This document shows positions 1 to 10,300 of a stretch of 64,000 nt of DNA, in pieces. The stretch is from the NCBI GenBank assembly GCA_032209605.1, contig JASFXZ010000003.1, positions 4,652,807 to 4,716,806 of the forward strand, given 5' to 3'. The position numbers and the translations under genes were made by a program. This DNA comes from Mactromeris polynyma. Its lineage: Eukaryota; Mollusca; Bivalvia; Venerida; Mactridae. The notes under the pieces were generated by a model. That model made no database searches, had not been told where the DNA came from, and saw nothing but the letters and a program-made list of their open reading frames with translations. How positions within the stretch are numbered: position 1 is the stretch's first letter; every line of letters begins with the position of its first letter.

Positions 1-855
1 AAATGTCTGACTTGGTCTACTTGTCCTTTCTCATTCATTGCTTTTGCTATTTGTTGTTGGCTGGTATATTTCTTGCGGCAGACTTGATGAACCAGTTCCC
101 CAGGTGATGTATGAATGTCATCATTTCGGGATTGGAGGGTCACTCATTGTTCACAAATGAACCAACAATTTAACTAAATGTTACAAAAAATGAGGCTATT
201 AGAAAATGTATCCGAAAAAATGATTATCCGAATATACGGACACAAAAAATACAATGTGTTGTAAGGACTAATCTATGTTTTCAAACATAATTCAATGACA
301 AGAAGCTAGAAACATATTGTAACAACAGTTTAAAGTATAAAATACAGAAGTTATGAACTTACATGGCTGCCTATTAAAAATGCTATGAAAATCTTGTAAA
401 TCTTGTTTCTCGTGCTAATATTTTTTTATTAATCAGACAAGGAGCTGACCAGAAAAATAAGACCGGGACATGCACTGTACTGCATCCAACTTCATGTCTC
501 ATATAAACCAAAGTTTCTGGTAGATTGTGGATAGTACTGAACCATTTGTGTGGGCATCAGACAAGCAGATATGCAAAAATCACTTTTTTTCAACATGGGT
601 GACAACGGGGAAAACTGCCATCACTGATTTCCGTACTTTTCAATACTTTCCACCACTTGGATTCCTTAGGACTTTTGATATGTTATACAGGACTTATGTA
701 TGAGAATAAACCAGTTGAAAGAAATTCTGTTGCAATTTGTGTGAGGTCATGTCATATAATGCTTGTACTACTTTAAAGCTGAAGGATAATCAATTCAGTC
801 TACAAATACTAATGGTTCAGTAAATAATGATAATCTCACTTAATCAGAATCATAC
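1..855. other. intron or flank left of the FAM234-like exon 3
   Basis: I see no exon supported here. The next exon of the minus-strand FAM234-like gene should lie in this stretch or beyond the left edge. The sequence is AT-rich, and no open segment with a good acceptor and donor continues the family on the minus strand. No clear tandem repeat or inverted-repeat element was recognised. Confidence 0.4.
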
Positions 856-3821
856 CTTGAGATTCACAGTACTCATGTAGACCTGTAAAATTGACAAGGT
901 ATCTGTCATGATCTATATTTGAGCCCGAAATACCAGTACTGCTTATCAGAACATCATCCAGTCCATCTCCATCCATGTCCAACAGACGAATGCTTCCCTC
1001 TCCCCCTGCAATGTAGAAACAAAACTTTGTACACAGTCTGGTATACAACAACACTTTGTACACAGTCTGATATAACACAAAACTTTGTACACAGTCTGGT
1101 ATACAACAAAACTTTGTACACAGTCTGATATACCACAAAACTTTGTACACAGTCTGGTATACAACAACACTTTGTACACAGTCTGATATAACACAACACT
1201 TTGTACACAGTCTGGTATACCACAACACTTTGTACACAGTCTGGTATACAACAACACTTTGTACACAGTCTGGTATACAACAACACTTTGTACACAGTCT
1301 GGTATAACACAACACTTTGTACACAGTCTGGTATACAACAACACTTTGTACACAGTCTGATATAACACAAACTTTGTACACAGTCTGGTATACCACAACA
1401 CTTTGTACACAGTCTGGTATACAACAACACTTTGTACATAGTCTGATATAACACAAACTTTGTACACAGTCTGGTATACAACAACACTTTGTACATAGTC
1501 TGATATAACACAAACTTTGTACACAGTCTGGTATACCACAACACTTTGTACACAGTCTGGTATACAACAACACTTTGTACATAGTCTGATATAACACAAC
1601 ACTTTGTACACAAACTGGTATACCACAACACTTTGTACACAGTCTGGTATACCACAAAACTTTGTACACAGTCTGGTATACAACAACACTTTGTACACAG
1701 TCTGGTATAACACAACACTTTGTACACAGTCTGGTATACCACAACACTTTGTACACAAACTGGTATACCACAACACTTTGTACACAGTCTGGTGGTAGAA
1801 ACATCATTGGTTCTCTCCCTTTATCCCTAACAATACATATACTATCGAAAGGATAAAGGGAGAGAACTCTAAAATGGATAAAGGGAGAGAACCAACGACA
1901 ATCTCCTGTGAATGAAAACATGTAAATATCACTGTTTAAATCCAACTTTTGTCTTATTTGTGTACTGGAAAACATTGTTACTCAGAGGGGACTAATTTTC
2001 ACAAATTTTGTGATTGGATCAATGTGCAAATTCAGGTAAAAATGAATACTTCATGCATAATCAATCTTTACACATGACTTAGTGTATCCGAACCACTTGT
2101 GTATCAAATAAATACAAAGATGTGGTATATTATTTACGAGAGACGTAGTTAACATTTCCAAGGTTAAATATTTGGTATACACTACCTGTGATAAATTGTC
2201 CTGAAATATGACATTTATAAGCGAAATATGATACAGATGAAATAAGCTCAAGGTACAGATGCAGGTATTATGTTACGTTGTGTAAATATTCTGCAGTCCT
2301 TGATATAACATGTGTGGATCAAGACGGGGACTGGGGATCAGGACTCCCCAGAGATTTTGGCAAAATAGGGTTGTCCATATCTAATCCTAGATCAAGAGGG
2401 CTCTAGAAGGGATAAAGGGAGAGAACTCGTGACAATCTCATGTTTCAAACTGTAAGACGTTCAAGCCACAAATTCTTTGCAACTGAATAATCATTGTTTC
2501 AAACAATTGTCATATAATTCCTTGATACATGCTTCTTACTTCATTTGTGGGAGTATGACGAAGTAGTAATTCTCTCAGAATCATAAACTGACGAAAAATG
2601 TTCATAATTCTTACCTGCATCCTTAAAGGTCTTACTCCAGGGCTCTCCACTTTTATCAAGCTGCATACCAGGTAAAGGTTTCTTTGTAGTGATGGGCGAT
2701 ACCGATTCGTCGGTGTCATTTGTGTCCATTTGTTGCTCTGGTATGGTGTTAGGCTTACTGGTAAATGCTGCATTATGAGTTTTATTATAAACAATGGCAA
2801 CAACAGTTAAAGCTGCAACAATCAATAGAATAGCCACACTTATGCCTAGATATCGTTTATAAGCAAAACCTGACTTTTTAGGTCTCTGAATTCGTGTCTC
2901 TGGACAAAGACGGAGTTCAATTTCTCCCTGTTTTTTAAATAAAACTTTCTCATCATCCGAGAGAGAGAATTCACTGTCACTGCCTTGATTTTCTATTTTA
3001 TGATATACTGTTCTACTGCCACTTCCTAAAAATAAACAACACAATCACATCACATATTTGTTTATATTTATTTGTTTTATGTTAACAGGTAAGTCAGGGA
3101 GTAAAAACTGAAGCAAGGATGAAAGACAACTGGACAATCTGCTGCCTTATTTATTTATGTCGAGGTACGGATTCAGTCACAATAAGGAGAGAAGAACAAC
3201 AATACAAGCATTGGACCAAAATATGGCAATTTGAAGGGAAAATGTTACAACGATGGTTGGTCAATTCTTCACAACAATCAAATTGTTTATTAGTTTATTC
3301 CCGCTGATGGATTTCAGCTAAGATGAACAGTAACATACGAACAAGTCCTATGTATGCTTTCTTGGGTAGAATAGGACTCACATAATTTACAAAACGAAAT
3401 TTAATCACTAGTGTCACGGACCTATATATATGTGTTTATAGGTCCATGATAGTGTGGATTCGATTAAGAAGGATTCACTGATTGATTGATTGCATTAATG
3501 AAAAATCAAACCATGGGATACATTTTAACACATTTGATTAAATAAGAGTCTATGAATAAACATGAATCATAATCGTGTGGATTGAGAAATTTATGAATCA
3601 TTGCCAAGTAATAAAATTTCATTTCCTGTGAACTAGCAATAGACTGAGGGCATAAGTAGCCAAATACGATATTCAGTATTCATATTTGAGGACTATAATT
3701 AGATCGTTTACGCAATTCAATTTCAAATCACCAGCATAAACAAGAAACAACTCAAGTAAACATTGGTAAGTATCGCGAAAACGTATGACAAATGCTTACC
3801 TGTACCAAATAATGACGGCAT
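856..3821 (-). CDS. FAM234-like type II membrane protein, 5' part (3 exons, runs off left edge)
   Basis: Coding exons on the minus strand are 3800-3821, 2615-3025 and 856-1005, all with AG acceptors and GT donors in matching phase; 194 complete codons are visible. The start at 3821 gives MPSLFGTG, which joins in frame to exon 2. Residues 22-50 are acidic and then charged and look cytoplasmic. Residues 66-87 form one hydrophobic membrane segment preceded by basic residues (RPKK...YKR), which fits a type II signal anchor. A Thr/Ser/Pro-rich stalk follows. Exon 3 carries D154-M-D156-G-D158-G-L-D-D162, a calcium-binding loop of FG-GAP/integrin-alpha type, followed by VNFTG. The order short cytoplasmic tail, membrane helix, then a DxDGDGxxD loop is that of FAM234A/FAM234B (ITFG3/KIAA1467), whose molecular role is poorly known. 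Intron 2 (1006-2614) holds a large minisatellite. Later exons are not in the window. Assignment rests on motif order and my recall of the family. Confidence 0.72.
1022..1793. repeat. 29-bp minisatellite, 27 copies
   Basis: A tandem array in intron 2 of the FAM234-like gene. The unit is 28-29 bp with core CTTTGTACACAGTCTGGTAT; I count 27 occurrences of TTTGTAC. Variants alternate between TGGTATACCAC, TGGTATACAAC and TGATATAACAC ends, and two copies have CACAAACTGG. The unit has no stop codon in any minus-strand frame. Because 29 is not a multiple of 3, the array creates long overlapping open frames that are not genes. Confidence 0.97.
1811..1912. repeat. dispersed 'GGATAAAGGGAGAGAAC' repeat, inverted pair
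   Basis: Contains TTCTCTCCCTTTATCCC and, about 40 bases on, its inverted form AAAGGGAGAGAAC twice, followed by GACAATCTCCTGTG. The same ordered motif (GGATAAAGGGAGAGAAC, then GACAATCTC and CTGTT) recurs near 2404-2445, 4200-4318, 6460-6500 and, in the opposite direction, 26283-26372. This is a small dispersed family of foldback type, not classified further. Confidence 0.75.
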
Positions 3822-6585
3822 TTTTGAAGTTACGATGTATTTCTATCGGTGAACTTTTGTCTCAAAACATCTATCCCGTGCCCATCTATGATAATGACGA
3901 TAAGTAAACGGTTGCCAATCAATGAGTGTGTGGTATCAGTGAAATTACATTCTCTTCCTGGTTTATTGTGTAGACTGTGAGACCAAGGGAGATAACTCTG
4001 TTAGGACAAAGTCGCAGTAAGGCCAAGCTTATTTATCACATGTTTAGACACGGACATTTATGACTTCAACGAGAATAGAAAATAGAAGCTGTAAAATGCC
4101 ATGATTTTGGACTACAAGATGCTGAAGTAAATTCGGAGGAAAAGAGTAGGCATAGTGTATAAAGTGTCGGGCATTCAACGCAGGAGGTTGAACCTCATCC
4201 CAAAGGCGATTATCACGAGTTCTCTCCCTTTATCACTTCCAGACTTATCTCTAGAGGAGATAAAGGGAGAGAACTATGGATGGGATAAAGGGAGCGAACT
4301 TGTGACAATCTTCTGTTTCTCATCCCAGTCATTATCATTCTAACGATTTTTATATAACACCCTCATCACAACCAAGCCTAAATTGGTAAGTACAGAAATA
4401 CCTTACTTAATGACCACCTCAATAATAAGACCCATCTCAAAATTCAGAACACAATTTCAAGTCCATTTTCACCATTTTGCGCTTTATTCAACCTCAATAT
4501 TGAGACCACCTCAATATAGGGCCAGCTTTCCCTCTCATTGTACCAAGTTTATTATGTGGTATTAAGAAACAAGGTAAATCATTAAAGGTACAATCATAGT
4601 CTTATTTTGTATCTAAATATGCCAATAAATAATTTTGAGAAAATTGCAGGTTAATGCCTTCATACCGAGTTACTTTAAAACAATGCACAGTAAAAGTTTC
4701 CTGTAACTTTAATACACACGTCAGATACAGGCATTTCCTATGCTAGCACTAACTTGGTGCATAGGCCAGGATAGACAATATCTGTATCGGATACATCCAT
4801 TGGTGGTTTTGGGGCACATGTAAGAAGTGACAATGCTGTGTTGTAGAGTACATTTACCACCGATTTTCTTATGAACAAAGGGAATTTTGTCAAAAAATTA
4901 GACGATGTACCTTTACATGCGTTTTAATTTGTACTGATTTTCTAACTTCAATAGACGAGTGTCTATGCTGTATCTTAACATTCCATAAAGTGTACTTATA
5001 TGCAGTGATGGCCAAGTTTACGGGTCCGTATTCCTAGACTCGCATTCTTGAACTACGGGAGTCCTGTAATTGTACACAAATAACAATGTACAGGCTATGA
5101 TTAAATTGGAACATAAAAACTGAAACTGACGTTTAGAAGGCAGTTTGAGTGGGGGGGTAAAGTTGTTGGCTTCAACAGACAGGTTCCATGACGGACATAT
5201 TTCCTTTCCATGCTGTCCTAACAATCAGTACGTACATTTTTCTTCCTCAGACCTGTCTTCCAGAAGATTATTTTAAATTTATGATCAACATTATCTTTAA
5301 AAATTCATCCACTTATCAGGCAGACTTGAGACGTCCCAATTCATTCGTTCTCTGGCCTACCAATGAGTTCCATCGTGAATGTTCAGGGCTCTAGAAGTCC
5401 AAGAGCCCGATGTCCCGGCCAAGTTTAATTGCCGAGTCCAGTCCAGGACAAGTCTGTTATGCATGCCTACTTACCATTTAATCCATACCCTATTCTATGT
5501 ACAACTAGCCTCCCATGTTGGACAAGTCAAAATTAACATGTGCTCTAGTCTGGGACACAATTGTATTTAAAGATAATTTGTAGAGCCTCGATGTTGCAGG
5601 TTTTTTAAAATAATAAATCAAATGAAACAAAAAATCTGTATATGTAATCACTATTTGTTGAATAATAACACCGAATTAATGACAATTTTGTTAATTAACT
5701 ATATGATATTGTATATTTTGAATCACACTAAACATTCAATTATGAACAAAATAGTAATGTTCAGCATTTTGCTGGTTCAACTTTAATAAGTAAACTTAAA
5801 TAAACTGGACGATAAATTTTATTCACAAAACATCATTCTGATATTGGCCCTGCTTTCTCTGCCAATCAAAAGGCTTCACTTTCATATTGGCCCTGTGTTT
5901 CGTATAGTCCCTGCTTCTCAGCCAATCAAATGGCTTGAATCAAATATAGGCTCCGTTTTCCCACCAGTAGTTTTCGAGTTATGGTCCGGACAAACAGTTT
6001 CCATATTAATAAATACTGTAAATCGTGGGTTCAGTGCAAGACTATCGTAACTCGTATATAAATGCATAGGAGTTAAGATAGTCTTGCGTTGAAACCTGGA
6101 AATGTAAACTTTGAGATAATTCAGAAATGACAGGCGATAGGATTATGGTTCTTGTAAACTGCACTTCCTCTCATTGATATCCATCTACATTTCACGTTTC
6201 ATTGAAATCCTTTCAGTAGTTTTTGACTTATGGTCCGGACAAGAGTGTGACAGACAGTCAAACCAAGTGGCAACTATTATTCTCTCCCTTTGGGAAGCAT
6301 GCGGTAAACAGAAGTAGGCCCAGTGATTCACTAAACACTTAAAACAAGAGAGTGGGGGAGAATATTTATACAAAAAAACGTTTATCCCAGTAATTGATGT
6401 ACGCAGCTTAAGTGCAGCGTAAGTGGTCCTCTTTATTTATATGACACTCGGATTATTTAAAGGGAGTGAAGTCATGACAATCTCCTGTTGCTCATACAGG
6501 CAATTTTTTTTGTAGTGGAGAGTACATTCAAAGTGATATAATGGGTGCAAAATAAAAGAACTACATTTTGTTCAATAGTTTAATT
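3822..6585. other. intergenic region between FAM234-like 5' end and ELAC2 3' end
   Basis: No exon is supported. It should contain the 5' UTR and promoter of the minus-strand FAM234-like gene just right of 3821. Recognised contents are a foldback repeat (4196-4318), a truncated copy of the GAGGTTTTACTG MITE (about 4395-4530), and a short internal duplication at 5850-5940 (GGCCCTG...CCAATCAAA...GGCTT twice). The rest looks single copy within this window. Confidence 0.5.
4196..4318. repeat. second full copy of the 'GGGAGAGAAC' foldback repeat
   Basis: CACGAGTTCTCTCCCTTTATC faces GGAGATAAAGGGAGAGAAC across about 35 bases. A further GGATAAAGGGAGCGAAC and TGACAATCTTCTGTT follow. This is the same layout as at 1811-1912, with independent point changes. 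Confidence 0.7.
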
Positions 6586-6591
6586 TTTATT
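6586..6591 (-). promoter_or_regulatory. putative ELAC2 polyadenylation signal
   Basis: AATAAA on the minus strand, about 325 bases after the ELAC2 stop codon, within ATTCAATAAAAATTA. It is the first clear hexamer I see after the stop. Cleavage would follow within a few tens of bases. Confidence 0.4.
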
Positions 6592-6596
6592 GAATA

Positions 6597-6780
6597 GTTT
6601 GTACACTTGACCCCTGTGACCTTGACCTTTGATCCAGTGACCCCAAAATCAATAGGGTTCCTCTACTACCCACATCCATGTGTGGACCAAGCTTGAGGGT
6701 AGGTCAAGGTGTTCTCGAGTTATTGATCGGAAATGAAAAGGTTACTGACCGACCTACAGACATTGCATAGCAATATGGCA
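6597..6780. repeat. dispersed 'TGACCTTGACCTTTGATCC' repeat, copy 1
   Basis: About 180 bp running from CCCTGTGACCTTGACC through CCCCAAAATCAATAGGG, TAGGTCAAGG and TTATTGATCGGAAA to ACCGACCTACAGACA. A second copy lies at 13150-13365 with the same order of motifs, ending in a GACGGACAGACA run and GGGGAGCATAA. I recognise this type from bivalve genomes but cannot name the family. Confidence 0.75.
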
Positions 6781-6916
6781 GCTGAACATTGAAGGGTGGA
6801 GTAAAAACACACTCAAACCACTATATGCATTATTTGATCACATCTGATACCTCTACAGAACAGAAATCACAACGTGGTTGTGCAGGTTTTTAACTTATTG
6901 ATAGAACACAACACTA

Positions 6917-7309
6917 TCACTTTATATTTTGTTCTACATCAACAGTTCGAGGTTGCTTGGAATCTGATTTTTGCCAGCTCGATTTTCTTTTCAAACCAAC
7001 ATCTGGCTTATCATAATGGTCAGCTTCCATTTCATTATCTGCACTACTGTTCGAATTTGCATCAGCAGAATCGGTCAATTTCTCACTAGACTTTCCAAGT
7101 TTCTTATTTATTTCTTGTTCATTCTTCGACAAATTCTGAATCATTGTTTTAACTTGTTGGCTATCTACAGCTGACTTCCCTGCCTTTGAAGTGTTACCTT
7201 TAAACTTTTCCCCATTCCCTTTCGCTAAACGTCTTCTGATCTGCGCTCCATACAGACAATCTAACACTGGCTTAAGTAAAGGTATCAATTTTAACTGACT
7301 TGGTCGTAC
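6917..7309 (-). CDS. ELAC2: ELAC2 terminal exon and low-complexity tail
   Basis: Starts VRPSQLKLIPLLKPVL, aligning with the PTMPKLIPPLKALF region near the end of human ELAC2. About 115 residues rich in Lys, Ser, Asn, Asp and Gln follow, including basic stretches (QIRRRLAK, LKRKS) that could act as nuclear localisation signals. It stops at TGA 6917-6919. The tail is longer than in human and accounts for much of the extra length. Confidence 0.92.
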   Translation of the reverse strand, partial: VRPSQLKLIPLLKPVLDCLYGAQIRRRLAKGNGEKFKGNTSKAGKSAVDSQQVKTMIQNLSKNEQEINKKLGKSSEKLTDSADANSNSSADNEMEADHYDKPDVGLKRKSSWQKSDSKQPRTVDVEQNIK

Positions 7310-10300
7310 CTAGAAATAAATATGGATAAATTCAATTTAACATGTTAATGAAAGAAGGTCTTGAATCTTAATGCTAAAAGCTGATTAATATTAAATATAC
7401 ATATGCACATAAAATACCCAGACATTACACAGAAACAAAAACATGTTAAAATGCAGGACATTTATACAAGCCTTAAACTCTTAGTGTCTGCTTCCAATAT
7501 CAACAGTGGGAAAACATTGTCAAGATTTTACTGTAAGTACATGTAACAAAGACCATTTATAAGCATTTGTATACAAATGCCACAGGAGGGCACACCAGAT
7601 ACAAAGCAACCTTGTGTCTCCTCTTTTAGAGGGTTGCCCTGTTTGGTTTGATACCGCTCCAATGAATTGGCAATGTTATGCAATCTTTTTATGAATTATC
7701 TTAAATAAATATTTGATCTGTACTGCATCCATATTCTATCGAATTATATCTAAAGGTTAGCAAGATATACCCAAAATTGTAGCTGTGGACTTACAACTTT
7801 TGTTTCATCTAAAATACCTGATTCGCAAATTTATTGACTAGCAAAAATATTCACTTGCACAGTAATATAGAGGTTAAAATCAGTAAAAAGTGTGACATAA
7901 CATGTAGTCTTACCTGCATAAAATCAAAGGAAAATCCAACATTATCTGTAAACCTGGGCGTGAAAAGAGGAATAGTGTGGAATCTTTGGCTAAAGTGAGT
8001 GAGAATAGTAAACTTTGCATTCATCTCCTTAGCAACATCCAATGCTTGAGAAGTAGTACTGAAAGAGAACATATAAAACTCAACCAATGCTCACAATCAA
8101 ACACAAGTAGGGACAAATTCTGGTCAGTAACCTCAATCAGAGCTTGAGGAATGGGCCTGGAGAATAATTGCCTTAATTAATATCCACAGATTTTCCTTAA
8201 ATATTTAAAAAATACTTAAGAGGTATTCATGCACAATTACTGATGTTGTTAACTTTAAAAACAGACTTGTCCGGGACTAACTTCAACTCAATTGTCGGTA
8301 GCCCGATTGAGCATTAGACACGGACGTAGGGATAGTGGACTGCCATTGCAGTTAGCAACTTAATTAAGGTTATAATGCGTAAACTAAATAATCCCCTAGT
8401 AGATGCACATTTATTTTTTGTCTAACATGATGTTTAATGTAGACATAATCCTTAGATAAAATTAATATTTTCCTTTAAGTTAAGGCTTTCCTTTGCTAAG
8501 GAAATCTTTCAGTGACATTGAGGAAAAATGTTAAGGTTAATGATTTCCTTACCTTTAACTAAGGAAAATAAAATAAGAATAAGGACGATGTTAAGGTAAA
8601 CCTTAAGATGTTTCGTGAATACCACCCCTGATTCAATTAATGTGTGAATAATAGTTATCATACCTATGTTTTTTCATCTCGGCATGTTCTAGTTGGGAGT
8701 CATCAAATGTTCCTTCATGAATAAGAATATCACAGTCTTTACCTGAAACAAAGTTTGATAATTAGACAACACAAATTCACTATCACAATACTGACTTGTA
8801 TAAATAAAAGATATAAAACATCACAAACAACACAAGAACAAGAAATATCTTGAAAAAAGATGGTCGGTGAATTAGAAGGTAAGATTTGTTGTGCAACATA
8901 AAAATTGCCGAGGTGTTACGATTGTTGGTGCTCCAGATCCAAAATGGATTTCGGTAAATTCACCGAAATTCAGTGGATTTCTGTACGGTAATGTACCCTT
9001 TATCGAAGGTTAACTAATCTGCATCAAGGTTACAAACAAGAAGTTGGTTTAGTGGTTAACGTAAGATTTGATTGGATTACACAACACTGATATGCAAATA
9101 GCAAAGCCATGTTAGTACGGCTGCGCCAAAAAACTATACCAGTATCAAGTGAAATTTAAATTACTGTTTTAACTACAGAAGAAAACTGAATGGTTGTTTC
9201 TACACAACTACATATATCTACCAGAACAGATACTGTGTGATAGTCCTAACATTAAATACGAGGGGTGTTTCATATATAATGCAACAGCTTTTGCTACGCT
9301 CATGTAATGTACACCATTTTCTATTTTTTGTGATATAAAAACTCAAATCCAGGTTTACAACAATTCATCCAAATAATCATTTGCGTGACATTTGGTGACT
9401 TAACGTCAATTAGAAAAGGAGCAAAGTGTGCCACAAGATGAGATGGACATATGTACGTACCGGATGCACGGAAAAGAGCAAATCTATATGCCCCCCCACT
9501 TGGGGGAAAGGGCATAAAAACACTTGTGCCAATGATCCTTCAACAAGGTACAGAAGTCAATTCTATCTCATTTCTTCTATTAAAAGAGCACCTACGCTAC
9601 TCAGAAAAATAAAACTTCGGGTCACATCTCAGCAAGTATCTAAATTTTTGCCAGCAAATTAACAAGTAACACCTACCCTCTTGTATTAAATTTTTTGATG
9701 GCATACAGTCCCCTGAGTAAGCAAGTTTCCAGCCATCTCTGTGTTTTATAGCCAGGCCAAATGAGGAAGCAGTGTGTCTAACTGGCATGGCTGAACACTG
9801 AAAATGATAAAGAGACATTTCACTTGTGTGAACATTCAATAAAGAGTCATTCATCATTTAATTAAGGGGCCAAAACAGCCCCTCTACATCACTCACATGA
9901 GCTAAGAGCTTTGTTATTTTCATGAACTTGCAAAACAATTTGGCTGCAAGTGAATGAACAATAAGGTAATTTCGACAACTTAAAGGTCCATAACTCTTGT
10001 TACTCACTAATAACTTGAATGACATTTGTGGCCAAGAGGTCTCTCCACTTGTAAACAGTAAATTGTACAGTAAAACCTCACTTAAAGACCACCTCAATAA
10101 CTAGACCACCTAAAATTAAGAACACAATTTTCAAGAACATTTTCTGTTTTGCTCTTTATTCAACCTCAATATTAAGACCACCTCAATAAGACGACATGGG
10201 TTCAAATGTGGTTTTATTATTGAGGTTTTACTGTACATGGTCCACAGCAGCATACACACACTGTGATCTCACAAGCTTTCCATTGGCCTCTTGTGCCCAG

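Noticed and set aside
836..1975. Long minus-strand open frames (379, 279 and 262 codons) with Cys/Val/Tyr-rich repeats
   Set aside because: They are made by the 29-bp minisatellite, which lacks stops in all minus frames. Only the last ~50 codons of one frame (856-1005) are a real exon.
2510..2803. 97-codon minus-strand open frame
   Set aside because: It overlaps the FAM234-like exon 2 in another frame and has no family similarity.
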